A DNA stretch of 64,000 nt, taken from an archaeon (lineage in GTDB: Archaea; EX4484-52; WAPT01). The DNA lies in the NCBI GenBank assembly GCA_029258795.1, contig JAPDKB010000008.1, positions 1-64,000 of the forward strand, in the 5' to 3' direction. This document shows positions 10,547 to 21,998 of the stretch, piece after piece (the stretch's first letter is position 1; the number at the start of each line of letters is the position of its first letter). Position numbers and translations under genes: made by a program. The notes below the pieces were generated by a model, which made no database searches, had not been told where the DNA came from, and saw nothing but the letters and a program-made list of their open reading frames with translations.

Positions 10547-10975
10547 CTACTTCAATTTTATGTCGTGGACGTCAAACCATCTCTTCAAAAATTCCCGTAT
10601 AACTTTAATATTTTTTCCCTCTCTTCCGATCACAACGGGTCTGTGCTTCCTGTCCACCTCGACTTTTACAATTATCTTGCCATCATTTTTTAAAACTTTC
10701 GTGTCTTTTACATCCACCAGCATAAGATTTTTAACGAAGGTCTCGAGATCATCTGCATATCTGAAAACCTTTACGCGCTTACCCATCAACTCTTCTATTT
10801 TCCTTATCTTCTCTCCTCTCTTACCTATTGCATTGGATATTCTACCCTTTATCAGAAAGTAAGCAGTATCTCCAGCGTTTATATAGTCCACAACCTGCGT
10901 CCGTGTCAGCTTCTCAAAGGCTGCAATAGCCATTAGGTCCTCGGTGGTGTACTTAACCTTTGCTGAGGTCATCAT
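10547..10975 (-). CDS. nusA: NusA-like KH-domain transcription factor
   Basis: KH motifs, context between L30e and S12; terminates at TAG in frame with S12. Confidence 0.9.
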   Translation of the reverse strand: MMTSAKVKYTTEDLMAIAAFEKLTRTQVVDYINAGDTAYFLIKGRISNAIGKRGEKIRKIEELMGKRVKVFRYADDLETFVKNLMLVDVKDTKVLKNDGKIIVKVEVDRKHRPVVIGREGKNIKVIREFLKRWFDVHDIKLK

Positions 10976-10985
10976 GATCCCTTCA

Positions 10986-11258
10986 TCACTTCTTCTTTAT
11001 TCCCAACACCGACACCGGAAAGGGCTTCTGGCACAGAGCTCCAAGTTCCTTGTTATCCTCCTCATACACTACAAGCTCCACTCCAGCCAGTTCAGCGTAA
11101 TACTTAATTCTTTCCTTCTCCTCTTCAGGGTAGTTTATGGCAACCACGACCTTTTCCACATTTCCCTTCTTCAGCTCTTTCAAGGTTCTTTCAGCTCCCA
11201 GTATTGCTCTTCCGCTTTTCACGGCCTCCAAAATCATCTGTTCCACTCCTGCAGCCAT
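10986..11258 (-). CDS. rpl30e: 50S ribosomal protein L30e
   Basis: Sequence and operon position. Confidence 0.9.
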   Translation of the reverse strand: MAAGVEQMILEAVKSGRAILGAERTLKELKKGNVEKVVVAINYPEEEKERIKYYAELAGVELVVYEEDNKELGALCQKPFPVSVLGIKKK

Positions 11259-11264
11259 AGCTCA

Positions 11265-12410
11265 TCACTCCTCCTTTATTCCAAGCTTGAACATTCCTGT
11301 TCCTATTGGTGGCAGGTTACCCACTATGACATTGGCAAATATGCTCTTGAGGTCATCCACCTCTCCACTAGCTGCCGCATTGGTTAAGTGTTTTATCGTT
11401 TCCTCGAAGTTTGCCCTCGCGAGCACGGATGCTTTTTCTCCTGCAACACCATACCTTCCTATCGGTTTGACAACTCCCGAAAATGTCATGATGTCCGCAA
11501 CAAGCATAACATGTCTTTCATCCGTATCGACACCCTGCTCCCTTAGAGTTCTCAGGGTTTCCTCCACTATTAAATTTCTTGCTGCCTCTATACCCAGCAG
11601 CTTCATCACTTCAAAAATGTGGTTCGATCTGGTTCTTGTGGGGTCAACTCCGTTCATGGTGAGCACTTTTTTTAGATTTGTTCCGAGAGTTCTTATCACC
11701 CAATCATCTCCAACCTTTTCCACTATAACCTGAGTTATGCCCTTTATACCCTTTATCTGCACACCTCTTGCCTTCACTCTCATCTGCTGCAGGTCTCTTA
11801 TGCTGACCTCTTCCTTCTTTGATTCGAGAATTATCTTGTTCCCTCCTTCAACCCTGACCTCTGCGTTTCTCAAATTCTTTTTAATTATTTTCGCAACCTC
11901 CTCAAGCTCCATGTCTATCTCTTTCAGCTTTTCCTCATCCACAACCAGCTCCACCTTCATCTCCATGAGATCGATGGAGTCCTCCTTCATTATCTGTTCA
12001 AGCGTCGTTTCCTTTATCTCTGCAGCGATTTTCTTTGCCGCTTCCTTATTGTTGTGTTCCTCATCCAGATAAATTTCCATGGAAGGTGTTGACGGAACCT
12101 TCCTCGCATCGAAAATCTCTATGAGTCTGGGTAAACCTTTCGTTGTGACGAGCTGAACTCTCCCCTCTGCGTGATAAGCTCGCAGCGTGGTCTGGGTGGC
12201 GGGCTCAGAGATAGAGTGGGCTGCCACCATTCCTATGGCCTCACCCACATCGTAAAGCATTTCCAGATATCGCTTTCTCCATTTCTCCTGCTCCTTCTTT
12301 GGAAGCTTGCTTATTTCCTCCTCATACCTTTTGGGCAACCTTATTTGGATCGTGTTGCCTCCTTCATTAACATCTGCACTTTTGGTTTTCTTTTTTGCCT
12401 TGGTCATCAT
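11265..12410 (-). CDS. rpoA2: DNA-directed RNA polymerase subunit A''
   Basis: YDVGEAIGMVAAHSISEPATQTTLRAYH, FEVMKLLGIEAARN motifs. Confidence 0.95.
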   Translation of the reverse strand: MMTKAKKKTKSADVNEGGNTIQIRLPKRYEEEISKLPKKEQEKWRKRYLEMLYDVGEAIGMVAAHSISEPATQTTLRAYHAEGRVQLVTTKGLPRLIEIFDARKVPSTPSMEIYLDEEHNNKEAAKKIAAEIKETTLEQIMKEDSIDLMEMKVELVVDEEKLKEIDMELEEVAKIIKKNLRNAEVRVEGGNKIILESKKEEVSIRDLQQMRVKARGVQIKGIKGITQVIVEKVGDDWVIRTLGTNLKKVLTMNGVDPTRTRSNHIFEVMKLLGIEAARNLIVEETLRTLREQGVDTDERHVMLVADIMTFSGVVKPIGRYGVAGEKASVLARANFEETIKHLTNAAASGEVDDLKSIFANVIVGNLPPIGTGMFKLGIKEE

Positions 12411-14917
12411 GCACCACCCATCAGCTTGCCCCAGCTGCTTTTAGCGGGGTCTATACCATCCTCACCAGGAACGAACTGGACTATGTTTCCGGCAGCATCC
12501 CTCACAGTCCAGTCGTAATCCACACGTAAGTCATGGAGGGCGTTGACAAGCCTTCTTTCCAGATAGCCAGACACCCTCGTCTTGAGGGATGAATCCATTA
12601 TACCCTCTCTACCCTTCATGACCTCGAAGAAAAATTCTATGGGGTCAAGACCCTCAATGAATGATGACTCCACATATCCGTGAGCTTTCGGACCGAGATC
12701 ATACTTCTTGAAGTGAGCCAGAGTTCTGCCCTTGAAGCCCCTGAAGGCTCTTCCACCCCTTATCATTTCCTGTCCCACAATTCCCGCCATGTAAGTCAAG
12801 TTTTGCAAGCTACCTCTTGCTCCCGTCTTAGCCATGATCATGGCATCCGTCTCGGTGAAGTTCTTCTTTATGATATCCTGTACCTTGTTAACAGCTTCCC
12901 ACAGCTCAGCCATTATTAAATCTTCTCTTGTCTCCTCCACGGTCCTGCCCGGATATGGTGTTATCTCTCCCTTCCTGTACTTTTCTATGATGCCATCCAC
13001 CTTCTTGTACGTTTCCTTCACCACCTTCTTTATCTCCTTCTTTATGTCCTGTGGCAGGTCTATGTCAGAGATGGAGATGGTGAATCCTCTTATCATGAGA
13101 GCGCGTATACACATCCTTGTAACTCTATCCAGAAACTCTCTGGCAACCGAATGACCATATTCCATATCTATCTTATCGAGCAACAATCCCTTGAATGGGG
13201 ATATCGCCTTGCTGTCGATGGCACCGCAAACAAGCTCACCGTTCTTCACGACAACATAAGCATCATGCTCACACTTATCCTTCTTGCACTTATCACATTT
13301 CTGGCAGAATCCAGCTTTAAACTCTATGTTGAGGTCATCCGGCAATAGCATTGAGAACAGCTCCTTGCCGGTGTACTCTTCCTTTTCCAGGTCCATGTAT
13401 ATTCCGGCTGCAGCAAGCACCTGCGCCGCCTCTTCTCTGCTGAATTTTGTGCCTGTTTTGGTGAGAATGTATGCACCGCTTATGAAGTCCTGCGTAGCTC
13501 CGATAATCGGTCCTCCGAACCTCGGAGACCTTATATTTTTCTCAACCAGCATCAGCTCTTCTGCTTCAGCTCTTGCTTCAGCGGTTTGAGGAACATGAAG
13601 GTTCATTTCATCTCCATCGAAGTCAGCGTTGTATGGCGGGCATGCAGCAAGGTGAAGCCTGAAAGTGCGATACGGCATAACCCTGACCTTGTGGGCCATC
13701 ACAGACATTCTGTGGAGGGATGGCTGCCTGTTGAAGAGCACAACATCCCCATCCTGAAGGTGTCTCTCAACTATGTAACCCTCTGCAAGCTCTTCTGCAA
13801 TCTCCTCCTTGTTTTCGGGCAAAATTCTTTTTCTTGTGCCATCAGGTCTTATTATGTAATTGGCTCCGGGATAAACATCACTTCCGTTTTTAACGAGCTT
13901 TCTCATTTCTTTTATGTTGTGCGATGTGACCTTTATCGGGATGGTTATTTCCATCGCAACCTCAAGCGGGACGCCAACCTCATTTATACTTATCAGTGGG
14001 TCTGGAGACACCACGGCTCTTGCAGAAAAGTTAACTCTCTTACCCGTAAGGTTGTGCCTAAACCTGCCCTCTTTAGTTTTCAACCTCTGAGCGAGAGTCT
14101 TGAGGGGTCTTCCAGATCTGTGCCTTGCAGGAGGTACTCCACTCAACTCGTTGTTGAAGTATGTTGCCACGTGATACTGTAAAAGCTCCCAGAGGTCATC
14201 TATAATGAATTGCGGAGCCCCGATTTCAAGATTTTCAGCAAGTCTCTGATTTATCCTTATTATGTCCACCAGTTTGTGTGTCAGGTCATCCTCGCTCCTC
14301 TCTCCCGTCTCAAGGGTTATGGAGGGTCTTGCTGTTATTGGTGGCACGAGGAGCAGTGTGAGCACAAGCCATTCTGGCCTGCCACCCTTCAAGCCCAGTG
14401 CCTTTGCATCCTCATCGCTTATCTTTTCGAAGTGAGCCCTTATCTCTTCAGGGTTGAGCTGCTTGTTGCCCCTGAAGAATGTGTATGGCTTCTCAAATTT
14501 CACCTTCTCTATCTTCGCATTACAGTGAGGGCACTGCTTTGGCGGTTCAGCTTTCAACCTTTCAGCATCACTCCTAACCTTCGACTTTTCAAGCAGAAGC
14601 TTACCGCACTCAGGACATGTGAGGGTGAGCAGGATTTTTATCTGCTTGAGATAGAGAACGTTGAGCACCGGCTTGGCAAGCTCTATGTAACCAAAGTGAC
14701 CCGGACAATCTCCGAACTTACCACCACAGGTTCTGCACCTTATGCCGGGGTCAACGACACCCAGCCTCGGATCCATAACTCCTCCTTTAACCGGATAAGC
14801 GTCAGCATCGTACACTTCCGGAGTGGTGACCTTCATAACCGCAAGCTTCTTTATGGCTTGAGGAGACAATAACTCGAATTTTATAGCTTTTATTACTCTT
14901 GCCATATCACACCACAC
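12407..14917 (-). CDS. rpoA1: DNA-directed RNA polymerase subunit A'
   Basis: YNADFDGDEMNLHVPQ catalytic motif. Confidence 0.97.
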   Translation of the reverse strand: MWCDMARVIKAIKFELLSPQAIKKLAVMKVTTPEVYDADAYPVKGGVMDPRLGVVDPGIRCRTCGGKFGDCPGHFGYIELAKPVLNVLYLKQIKILLTLTCPECGKLLLEKSKVRSDAERLKAEPPKQCPHCNAKIEKVKFEKPYTFFRGNKQLNPEEIRAHFEKISDEDAKALGLKGGRPEWLVLTLLLVPPITARPSITLETGERSEDDLTHKLVDIIRINQRLAENLEIGAPQFIIDDLWELLQYHVATYFNNELSGVPPARHRSGRPLKTLAQRLKTKEGRFRHNLTGKRVNFSARAVVSPDPLISINEVGVPLEVAMEITIPIKVTSHNIKEMRKLVKNGSDVYPGANYIIRPDGTRKRILPENKEEIAEELAEGYIVERHLQDGDVVLFNRQPSLHRMSVMAHKVRVMPYRTFRLHLAACPPYNADFDGDEMNLHVPQTAEARAEAEELMLVEKNIRSPRFGGPIIGATQDFISGAYILTKTGTKFSREEAAQVLAAAGIYMDLEKEEYTGKELFSMLLPDDLNIEFKAGFCQKCDKCKKDKCEHDAYVVVKNGELVCGAIDSKAISPFKGLLLDKIDMEYGHSVAREFLDRVTRMCIRALMIRGFTISISDIDLPQDIKKEIKKVVKETYKKVDGIIEKYRKGEITPYPGRTVEETREDLIMAELWEAVNKVQDIIKKNFTETDAMIMAKTGARGSLQNLTYMAGIVGQEMIRGGRAFRGFKGRTLAHFKKYDLGPKAHGYVESSFIEGLDPIEFFFEVMKGREGIMDSSLKTRVSGYLERRLVNALHDLRVDYDWTVRDAAGNIVQFVPGEDGIDPAKSSWGKLMGGA

Positions 14918-14926
14918 CCTTCAAAA

Positions 14927-17900
14927 TCACTCTTCTTCCTCACCAACTTTCAGTTTTGGATTGATGTGCATCGCTCTCAGCTCATCAAGGAGGAGCTTGA
15001 ACGCATATGAAACCTCTGCCTCCTCCACATTTTCTGATTTACAGAGCTGGCATACTGGCTTGTTCTTTATGTAGTCAAACATTGCTATGCTTCCGCATTC
15101 CTTACACACATACACTTTAGTGCGGTCTGAGCTAAACCTCTCTTTGAGAGTTATGGCAGCACCATGGGCTATCAGGCAGTCCTTCTCCATCTCTCCAAAT
15201 CTCAGTCCACCTTCCCTGCTCCTACCCTCAGTTGGCTGCTTTGTGAGCAGGGTGACAGGGCCTCTTGCCCTTGCATGTATCTTGTGGGAAGCTATATGGT
15301 ATAGTCTGAAGTAATGGCCCACTCCTATCAAGATGTGTGCCTCGTATTTCTTTCCTGTCACACCATCATACAGCACTTCCTTTCCATCGTATCTGAATCC
15401 GGCTTTCTCAAGCGCCTTCACTATCTCCTCTTCATTGGATTTAAAGACGGTGCCATTGATTCTCTCGCCCTTCATCGCTGCGGCCTTACCTCCTATGAAC
15501 TCGAGCAGCTGTCCGACCGTCATTCTGGATGGGATTGCGTGAGCATTTATTATTATGTCGGGGGTGATGCCGTCCTTTGTGAAAGGCATGTCGTGCTCAG
15601 GCACTATAATCCCTATAACTCCTTTCTGACCGTGCCTTGTAGCGAACTTATCTCCCACCTCTGGCACCTTTGGCTCTCTGACTGTAACCTTAACCAGCCT
15701 GTCTCCGTCATCATTCTCCGTCACCACCGCCTTATCCACTATTCCTCCCTCTCTCGGATTCACGGTTTCAGAGTTATCTCTTACGGCTCTCACACCCATC
15801 CTGACCTCTTTCATCACACCAAGGAACCTTATCGGGGAGATCTTACCGACCAGCACATCATTGCCATCAACTTCGGTTTCAGGGGGTATTATTCCATCCT
15901 CATCCAGATGTCTGTAAGCATTCTCTCCTTTGTAACCCTTGACCGTGGGGTCGGGAATCCTTATCTCGTCCTCCTGTCCGCCCCAGTAACGTGTAGCTTC
16001 CGTTATGTATGTCCTGTAGAAATATGATCTTCCGAGCCCCCTCTCTATGGACGCCTTGTTGACTATAAGAGCATCCTCCATATTGTATCCTTCAAAAGGC
16101 ATTACAGCTACTACCAGATTCTGACCTGTGGGGTGCTCCTCCAAGCCAGTGAACTTAGTGCTGTCTGACATGATGATTGGGAGCTGTGGATATGCCAGCA
16201 GGTAGCTTGATGTGTCCGTCCTAACCAAGTAGTTCTTGGCGTAAAGACCTAACGACTGCACTATCATTCTCGTACCGTAGTTAAGCCTGTCTCCTCTGTC
16301 CTTCTCCGCAAGCACAAGCAGTGATGCGTCAACACCCAGAATGAATAGAGGATCAATCTCGAGGTGGGTGTGCTCTTCCGTAACATCTTCCTCCTTCAAC
16401 GCAACGTAAGCATTTTCCTCCTCTTCGGCATCGAGGTACTCAACTATTCCTTTCTCCACAAGCTCCTTCCATGTTATCTCTCCCTTGAGCAGCTTTTCCT
16501 TAAGCTCATCCGTGAGCTTTGACCTGCCGTTCTCCACCACTATGAGCGGGCGCCTTGCTCTTCCACCATCCGTGTTTATAACAACTTCCTGCCTGTCCTC
16601 ATAATAGCAAACGTTCATCTTCTTTGTGAGCACGCCCTTCCTTCTCTTCTCCCTGAGCATTCCGGCCAGCTTTTTACCATCAGGATAGTATCCAACAAGA
16701 TTTCCGTTCAGATAAACCTCCACTCCAACCTTCTCCTTCTCGCTCACACCCATTGATTTGAGGGCTGATACGATTTTTGTGTTCTCAACTTCCGTTGCAT
16801 CGGTGGTTATCTCAGCTGCTATTGCCAGGAACTTCCTCAAACCGATGTTCTGACCTTCGGGAGTCCTTATGGCACATATCCTTCCCCACTGGGTCGGGTG
16901 AAGTTCTCTTGCCTCAAAGTGCTCCTGAGTTGAGGAAAGAGGTGAGACAACACTCCTCAAGTGGGCAACACTCCTCACAAAATTGCTCCTCTCCAGCCTT
17001 TGGGACACACCGGTTCTGCCCCCAACCCAGTTTCCTGTTGCCATGGCCCTCATAATCTGCTTAGTAAACACATCTGACACCACCGTGCTCTGCAGCTTTA
17101 GCAGCTTCCTGCCACGCTTCATCATTTTCTGGTAGTTGTACTGCAATCTTGCTATCAGACCCCACCTGCCAAGAATCACTGACCTGACAAGCATTTCCAT
17201 TAGCTCGCCGACCATGCGGAGGCGTTTGTTAGCATAATGATCTATATCATCCGGTTCTATCTTGCCCCTCCTGAGCTTTATCAGCTTCCTCATCACCATC
17301 GCAAGATACTTTGCCTTCAGGATTCTGCTTGCAGCCGTTGTGCCGAGGTGTGGAAGGAAGTAATTATCGAGGAGGTAGTAAACTCTCTCTTCCCTCTGCT
17401 CCTTCTGGGTTATCTTCATCTTCCTGCCGAGGAAATCCACAGCATCCTCTCTGTTATACACATCCACACCGTAGATGTTGAGGTAAACATCTTCAAGCTC
17501 GTCCTCCTCAGCGTTTATCTCCTCTATTATATCCTTATCGCTGTCAAGCCCGAGAGCTTTTATCACTGCTATGAGCGGGATGGGCTGCTGCACACCCGTC
17601 AAGCGTGTCGTTATTATACCATCGCTCTGCCTTTCGAATATATGTTTCTGCACAAACCCGCTTCTTTCGGAGTTTATTCTTGCATAGTACTCGTTCTTCT
17701 TCCTCTGCAAAATGAGTTTGTTAGGTGCAACCTCCTCAGAAACTATGACCACTCTCTCGGTTCCGTTTATTATGAAATAACCACCCGGATCATCAGGATC
17801 CTCTCCCGCCTTTATTAGCTCTTCCCTGCTCATCTTGGAGAGAGGGCAGAGCACGGATTTGACCATGACCGGAATCTCCCCTATCTCCACAGTTTCTGTG

Positions 17901-18220
17901 TTGTACTCCACATCCTCGAAAACATGAGTCATCTCGACAAAAATCGGAGCAGCATAAGTTATGTTTCTCAACCTTGCTTCATGTGGAAGAATGGGCTCGA
18001 CATTGCCTCCGGGCTCCCTTATCTGTGGCTCGCCAACCATCACCTTTCCAAGTTTGATGTAAAGTTCTTCTCCTGTCGGAAGCTCGATAGGAATCTTACC
18101 AATCTCATCAATTATTTTCTGCAGCTTTCTCGTCACAAAATCGTTGTAGGATTCTATCTGGTGTCTCGCGAGAGCGCCATCCCTTGCAAGCTCATCCAAA
18201 AAACTCTTACCCAAATTCAT
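14927..18220 (-). CDS. rpoB: DNA-directed RNA polymerase subunit B (unsplit)
   Basis: 1097 aa single ORF covering both B'' and B' portions ([11 protein letters not shown] ... GQKGVIG ... VYVCKECG). Confidence 0.97.
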   Translation of the reverse strand: MNLGKSFLDELARDGALARHQIESYNDFVTRKLQKIIDEIGKIPIELPTGEELYIKLGKVMVGEPQIREPGGNVEPILPHEARLRNITYAAPIFVEMTHVFEDVEYNTETVEIGEIPVMVKSVLCPLSKMSREELIKAGEDPDDPGGYFIINGTERVVIVSEEVAPNKLILQRKKNEYYARINSERSGFVQKHIFERQSDGIITTRLTGVQQPIPLIAVIKALGLDSDKDIIEEINAEEDELEDVYLNIYGVDVYNREDAVDFLGRKMKITQKEQREERVYYLLDNYFLPHLGTTAASRILKAKYLAMVMRKLIKLRRGKIEPDDIDHYANKRLRMVGELMEMLVRSVILGRWGLIARLQYNYQKMMKRGRKLLKLQSTVVSDVFTKQIMRAMATGNWVGGRTGVSQRLERSNFVRSVAHLRSVVSPLSSTQEHFEARELHPTQWGRICAIRTPEGQNIGLRKFLAIAAEITTDATEVENTKIVSALKSMGVSEKEKVGVEVYLNGNLVGYYPDGKKLAGMLREKRRKGVLTKKMNVCYYEDRQEVVINTDGGRARRPLIVVENGRSKLTDELKEKLLKGEITWKELVEKGIVEYLDAEEEENAYVALKEEDVTEEHTHLEIDPLFILGVDASLLVLAEKDRGDRLNYGTRMIVQSLGLYAKNYLVRTDTSSYLLAYPQLPIIMSDSTKFTGLEEHPTGQNLVVAVMPFEGYNMEDALIVNKASIERGLGRSYFYRTYITEATRYWGGQEDEIRIPDPTVKGYKGENAYRHLDEDGIIPPETEVDGNDVLVGKISPIRFLGVMKEVRMGVRAVRDNSETVNPREGGIVDKAVVTENDDGDRLVKVTVREPKVPEVGDKFATRHGQKGVIGIIVPEHDMPFTKDGITPDIIINAHAIPSRMTVGQLLEFIGGKAAAMKGERINGTVFKSNEEEIVKALEKAGFRYDGKEVLYDGVTGKKYEAHILIGVGHYFRLYHIASHKIHARARGPVTLLTKQPTEGRSREGGLRFGEMEKDCLIAHGAAITLKERFSSDRTKVYVCKECGSIAMFDYIKNKPVCQLCKSENVEEAEVSYAFKLLLDELRAMHINPKLKVGEEEE

Positions 18221-18468
18221 CCCTTAACCACCACCCTATAATATATGGATTCTCCAGCAGTCGGGCTTTTTCTGGTAATCCTGATTATGTCCCCGGGCTT
18301 TGCTCCGAGAATTTTGGCGACCGGGTCAGAAGCATAAATGCGTGGAAGCTGTTTTTTTGTGATGTTGAGCTCCTCCAGCAATTTCTTTGCTTCTTCCTCG
18401 CTAAGAATTTCATGTTTTGGCACGAGCTCGTGATTGAGGATTATATCTTTCTTGATGTTCACCACCGC
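18217..18468 (-). CDS. rpoH: DNA-directed RNA polymerase subunit H
   Basis: [13 protein letters not shown]... [40 protein letters not shown]; track ORF over-extended into the tRNA-Lys region; GTG start likely. Confidence 0.9.
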   Translation of the reverse strand, partial: AVVNIKKDIILNHELVPKHEILSEEEAKKLLEELNITKKQLPRIYASDPVAKILGAKPGDIIRITRKSPTAGESIYYRVVVKG

Positions 18469-18529
18469 TAAGGATTTATTTCGGTTGGACAGGGCACCCA
18501 TGGAGCATGTGGTTGAAATTGGTGGGCCC

Positions 18530-18658
18530 GACGGGATTTGAACCCGCGACTCCCGGGTGTCTTCCGCTCCTGCCTTCACGGCAGGGAGGGCAGTCTGGTT
18601 AAAAGCTTCACCCTCCTTGTTAAGAGCCCGGTGCTCTACCAGACTGAGCTACGGGCCC
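18530..18658 (-). tRNA. tRNA-Lys(CTT) with anticodon-loop intron, CCA encoded
   Basis: Minus strand GGGCCCG TAGCTCAGTCTGGTAGAGCA CCGGGCTCTTAA[intron]CCCGG...GGGTTCAAATCCC GTCGGGCCCA-CCA. Confidence 0.9.
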
Positions 18659-18985
18659 ACGGACAGGGAACATGATGCGGAACACAGCATGAGTGAAGTT
18701 ATGTGAGAGAGGTATTTGAAGTGTGAGGAAGAGCTGTGAGCTAATATTCAACCACCCGCGAGAAGGTTTTACAACCTCATCTTTTCATACCTCAAATTTA
18801 TAAACTTTGCGGATTCTTCGAGGATGCAGGATGTTTGGTCGACATATCAGAACATCAAAATATTTAATGGAAAACTTTATATTATTTTTAGAGGGTGTTG
18901 GGGAAAATAAGAAAGGTGTCGATGCAAGGAGAACAAGCTTTTTTAAAGTTTGTGTGTTATGAAATAAAATCGCTCTGAGTTTTGC

Positions 18986-19110
18986 GCCCCGGTAGTGTAG
19001 TCCGGCTGATCATACGGGACTGTCACTCCCGTGACCCGGGTTCAAAAGATGCTGCTCGATGCCGTCCTGCAGGATCGGGCATGCTGCTGGATTTCCCGGC
19101 CGGGGCGCCA
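18986..19110 (+). tRNA. tRNA-Asp(GTC) with intron in the T-loop, CCA encoded
   Basis: GCCCCGG/CCGGGGC acceptor, CGGGA-CTGTCAC-TCCCG anticodon arm, CCGGG-TTCAAA[~45 nt]T-CCCGG. Confidence 0.88.
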
Positions 19111-19153
19111 AGTTCTTCTTTTTGTTAAAGAGATTAGTAACAAAATCCTTTGC

Positions 19154-20218
19154 CTAGAAATTCAAGAGTCGCTCTTTGTTTTTAACCAAAGATATCAATA
19201 GCAAAAGCAGTTCCCGATCAATAAGAACGTGTTTATAATATCCTTTTCTCTCTCGCATCTCTACGATGTCTCTCCAAACGCTAGGGGCTACATTATTTGT
19301 GGCTGTAATCATTAGAAGTTCTCCTTCTTTCGCATGTCTAACTCCTTCTGAGTAATCCATTTCGCTAAATCTGCTCTTGAAATATGCTTTTGCCTCTCCA
19401 TACTTTTCAGGTTTTATGCTGCTCAAATAACTATAGAGATTTATGATATGAAAATCCGGCATACCTGGCCCGCCAATTCTAACCACTTTAGAGTTGAGAA
19501 GTGTGTTACCGTATTGGGTGTGCAGTGTAGTCAAGAACTTTGGTAATGTTTCTCTCAACTCTTTGAGCAGATTCACGACAAATTTTTCGAAGTTGTAAGG
19601 CCTTTCCTTCTCATTCCAAGCACTTACTACTTCATCGAACCAAATTTCACTAGACTTTTCTGGAGAAGTTGGAATATCTCTCGCGATACTCTGAATGAGT
19701 TCCTCGACCTCCTCGGAGTCTTGTCTGAGAAATTCAAGAAGGTAGTATGCTTTTTGCTTCCATGGTGCTAACTTACGAAGACTCCTTCTGTGATCCAAAT
19801 ATACAAAAATACAGTTCTTCCCCTTGTTTTCGGAGAGGATGTACGTAAAGTTCGAGATCTCTGGAAAAATCACGTAAATAGATTTTTGAGCATAGTGTAG
19901 TTTCAAAACCATTCTATGCTTATCCAATTCTACAGGTGCGATAGTGCTTATCTTACGCTTAACTTCCTGAAGTATCGTTATATAACGGACATTCTCGATA
20001 ATCCTCTTAATCCTTATATGTTTCTCGGATGGGCGTATCTGCCTTCCACACCTACAAATTGGTAGTTGAGTCGAGCAATCATCGAACTCTATTTCTTCAT
20101 CACAATTCTGACATTTCAACACTTTTTTTTCTTCTATTTCAATAAAATCTTTTAGGTCTTCTGGTAAGCTCTGTGTTAAAAGCGAATATCCTCTAACCAA
20201 AGGAATCCTGTCTGTCAT
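19154..20218 (-). CDS. Putative PD-(D/E)XK nuclease with N-terminal zinc ribbon
   Basis: CQNC...CRCG zinc ribbon; FEKFVVNLLKEL ... GMPDF ... GEAKAYFKSR resembles D-x(n)-ExK nuclease core. Confidence 0.5.
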   Translation of the reverse strand: MTDRIPLVRGYSLLTQSLPEDLKDFIEIEEKKVLKCQNCDEEIEFDDCSTQLPICRCGRQIRPSEKHIRIKRIIENVRYITILQEVKRKISTIAPVELDKHRMVLKLHYAQKSIYVIFPEISNFTYILSENKGKNCIFVYLDHRRSLRKLAPWKQKAYYLLEFLRQDSEEVEELIQSIARDIPTSPEKSSEIWFDEVVSAWNEKERPYNFEKFVVNLLKELRETLPKFLTTLHTQYGNTLLNSKVVRIGGPGMPDFHIINLYSYLSSIKPEKYGEAKAYFKSRFSEMDYSEGVRHAKEGELLMITATNNVAPSVWRDIVEMRERKGYYKHVLIDRELLLLLISLVKNKERLLNF

Positions 20219-21390
20219 TTTGTCAACACCTTATTTAGATATGCTAAGATGTTCTCTCGATCCTCTAAGGAAAGACCCCGATAGTCAAAACTTATGCTTG
20301 TGTCTTCTCCTTCCCTGAAGAATTTTATTGTAAATTTTCTCCCCTGAAACTTTATTCGAACATATTCACAGTCGCTTTCATCGAGAACTAACTCGTACGT
20401 TTCTCTCAAATCAGTTAACGCATTTTCTACTCCTAATTCCTCGTCTTGTGCTTTGATAATTACCTTTGGGGAATCGGTGAGTGGAAAGTTTGCAAAACAT
20501 GCTTCCAAAAGTTTTACATTTTTATCTTCGCCTTTCATCCATTTTGATATTAGCTTGTTTATTTTTTCTCTTGGAAACTTTCTTTCTTCTTCACTTAGTT
20601 TTACATCATTGTTAGTAAGATCCTTTATGAGGTTTTCCGCAAATTTTTTTATCGTCTTTTTTTCTTTTTTTGTATAGATCTCCACCCTTGAGAAATCTTT
20701 TTGTATCTTAAAAACCTTCGAATCTGCCAGTCGTACAAAATCATTCCTATCTACTAGTTTTATTGGGGCGCTTTTGAGTCTAGATCTTCGAAAAATAATT
20801 ATCCATTCGTTTTCAGTTTCTTTAAACCACCAAACCTTGGATTTCTGCCTTTTTTTCTTCCTTTTTCTTTCGTACGTATTTAGAAGATTTTCTACGGTTT
20901 CTTCATCTACATGTATATCTTCTACCTCAGGACGAGGATCGACAATGTACTTGGTAAATTTGCACTTTCTTATAAAAGACTCATAAAGTAAATCAACAAG
21001 CGCATCACTATGTTTGAGGTATAATAAAATAATCAACATGTCTGCATCATTCCCGTAGATTTTCATCTCGTCATCTTCGAGGAATTTGGCAGCGTGTTCA
21101 CGTATCAAAGCCATGTGGCCAATCTTACTAGCAAACCAAGAGCAGCAATACATAGAAAACATTAACTCTTTGTCTTTATTGTACATCTCCCGGAATTTTT
21201 CAAACCTTTTACGTTTTTTAGTTTTGTCTAGACCTAAAAATCCTAACCATTTCTCATTTCTTGTCCTTAATCTATTGAAAATCTTTTTACAAAAACTTTT
21301 TTCGTCTGTTTTCATTTCATCGAGAAAGTCTTCTACTGGAATTTCTAGTTTTTTCCAAAATTCCACAGTCTTCTCTCCAATATCGTTCAT
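20215..21390 (-). CDS. Hypothetical protein, unknown family (defence-operon candidate)
   Basis: 391-aa ORF overlapping the next gene by 4 nt (ATGA). Confidence 0.6.
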   Translation of the reverse strand: MNDIGEKTVEFWKKLEIPVEDFLDEMKTDEKSFCKKIFNRLRTRNEKWLGFLGLDKTKKRKRFEKFREMYNKDKELMFSMYCCSWFASKIGHMALIREHAAKFLEDDEMKIYGNDADMLIILLYLKHSDALVDLLYESFIRKCKFTKYIVDPRPEVEDIHVDEETVENLLNTYERKRKKKRQKSKVWWFKETENEWIIIFRRSRLKSAPIKLVDRNDFVRLADSKVFKIQKDFSRVEIYTKKEKKTIKKFAENLIKDLTNNDVKLSEEERKFPREKINKLISKWMKGEDKNVKLLEACFANFPLTDSPKVIIKAQDEELGVENALTDLRETYELVLDESDCEYVRIKFQGRKFTIKFFREGEDTSISFDYRGLSLEDRENILAYLNKVLTK

Positions 21391-21392
21391 AA

Positions 21393-21998
21393 TTAATCAC
21401 CATTAATCATGTTCATTAAAGCGACTTGCTCTACAGCACTTAGCTCAAATGAAACCAAATTTGCGATTTCTGAAACAATTTTCTCGTCTAAATTAAATTT
21501 TTTCACAAGTTTTTTCCATTCTTTATCCTCTAGATTTTCTAGTGCGTTAAAAAAACAAAAAATAATCTCATCAAATCCTTTTCTTTTTCCTCCTAGGTCA
21601 ATAAGTGTTTCGAAATACTCTTTCAAAAAATACTTAATAAGATCTGGAGGTATAACTTTCTTCAAATCGTTTATACTCATCGAAGTTAATCTTGTTTTGC
21701 CTGAAAAAAGAAATGGCTCTCTAATATGGATAATTTCATTTACTGTCGTGTAGAACACGTTGAGTAACGAACTCCAATTTACTTCGTATTTCTTAGATTT
21801 ATCTCGGCGGACAGGTTTTATCAGACCTGCTTTTTCTAACTCTTTAAGCTGTTCTGTGACCGTAGGTTGTTTCTTTTTTAGAACCTTCGCTATGGAAGTT
21901 GCGTAGTTTTTGCCGCTTATAATACTTAACAAAACCTCGAGATATGCTGGTCTTTCCAATATATCAAGTACGTTGTCAAGATTAGTCTGTTTTGCCAT
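21393..21998 (-). CDS. Winged-helix (ArsR/MarR-like) transcriptional regulator
   Basis: ATSIAKVLKKKQPTVTEQLKELEKAGLIKPVRRDKSKKYEVN helix-turn-helix/wing. Confidence 0.7.
   Translation of the reverse strand: MAKQTNLDNVLDILERPAYLEVLLSIISGKNYATSIAKVLKKKQPTVTEQLKELEKAGLIKPVRRDKSKKYEVNWSSLLNVFYTTVNEIIHIREPFLFSGKTRLTSMSINDLKKVIPPDLIKYFLKEYFETLIDLGGKRKGFDEIIFCFFNALENLEDKEWKKLVKKFNLDEKIVSEIANLVSFELSAVEQVALMNMINGD

Noticed and set aside
9586-18241. Many long plus-strand ORFs antisense to the rpo/ribosomal genes
   Set aside because: They mirror strongly conserved minus-strand genes and have no recognisable motifs or SD; spurious reading frames
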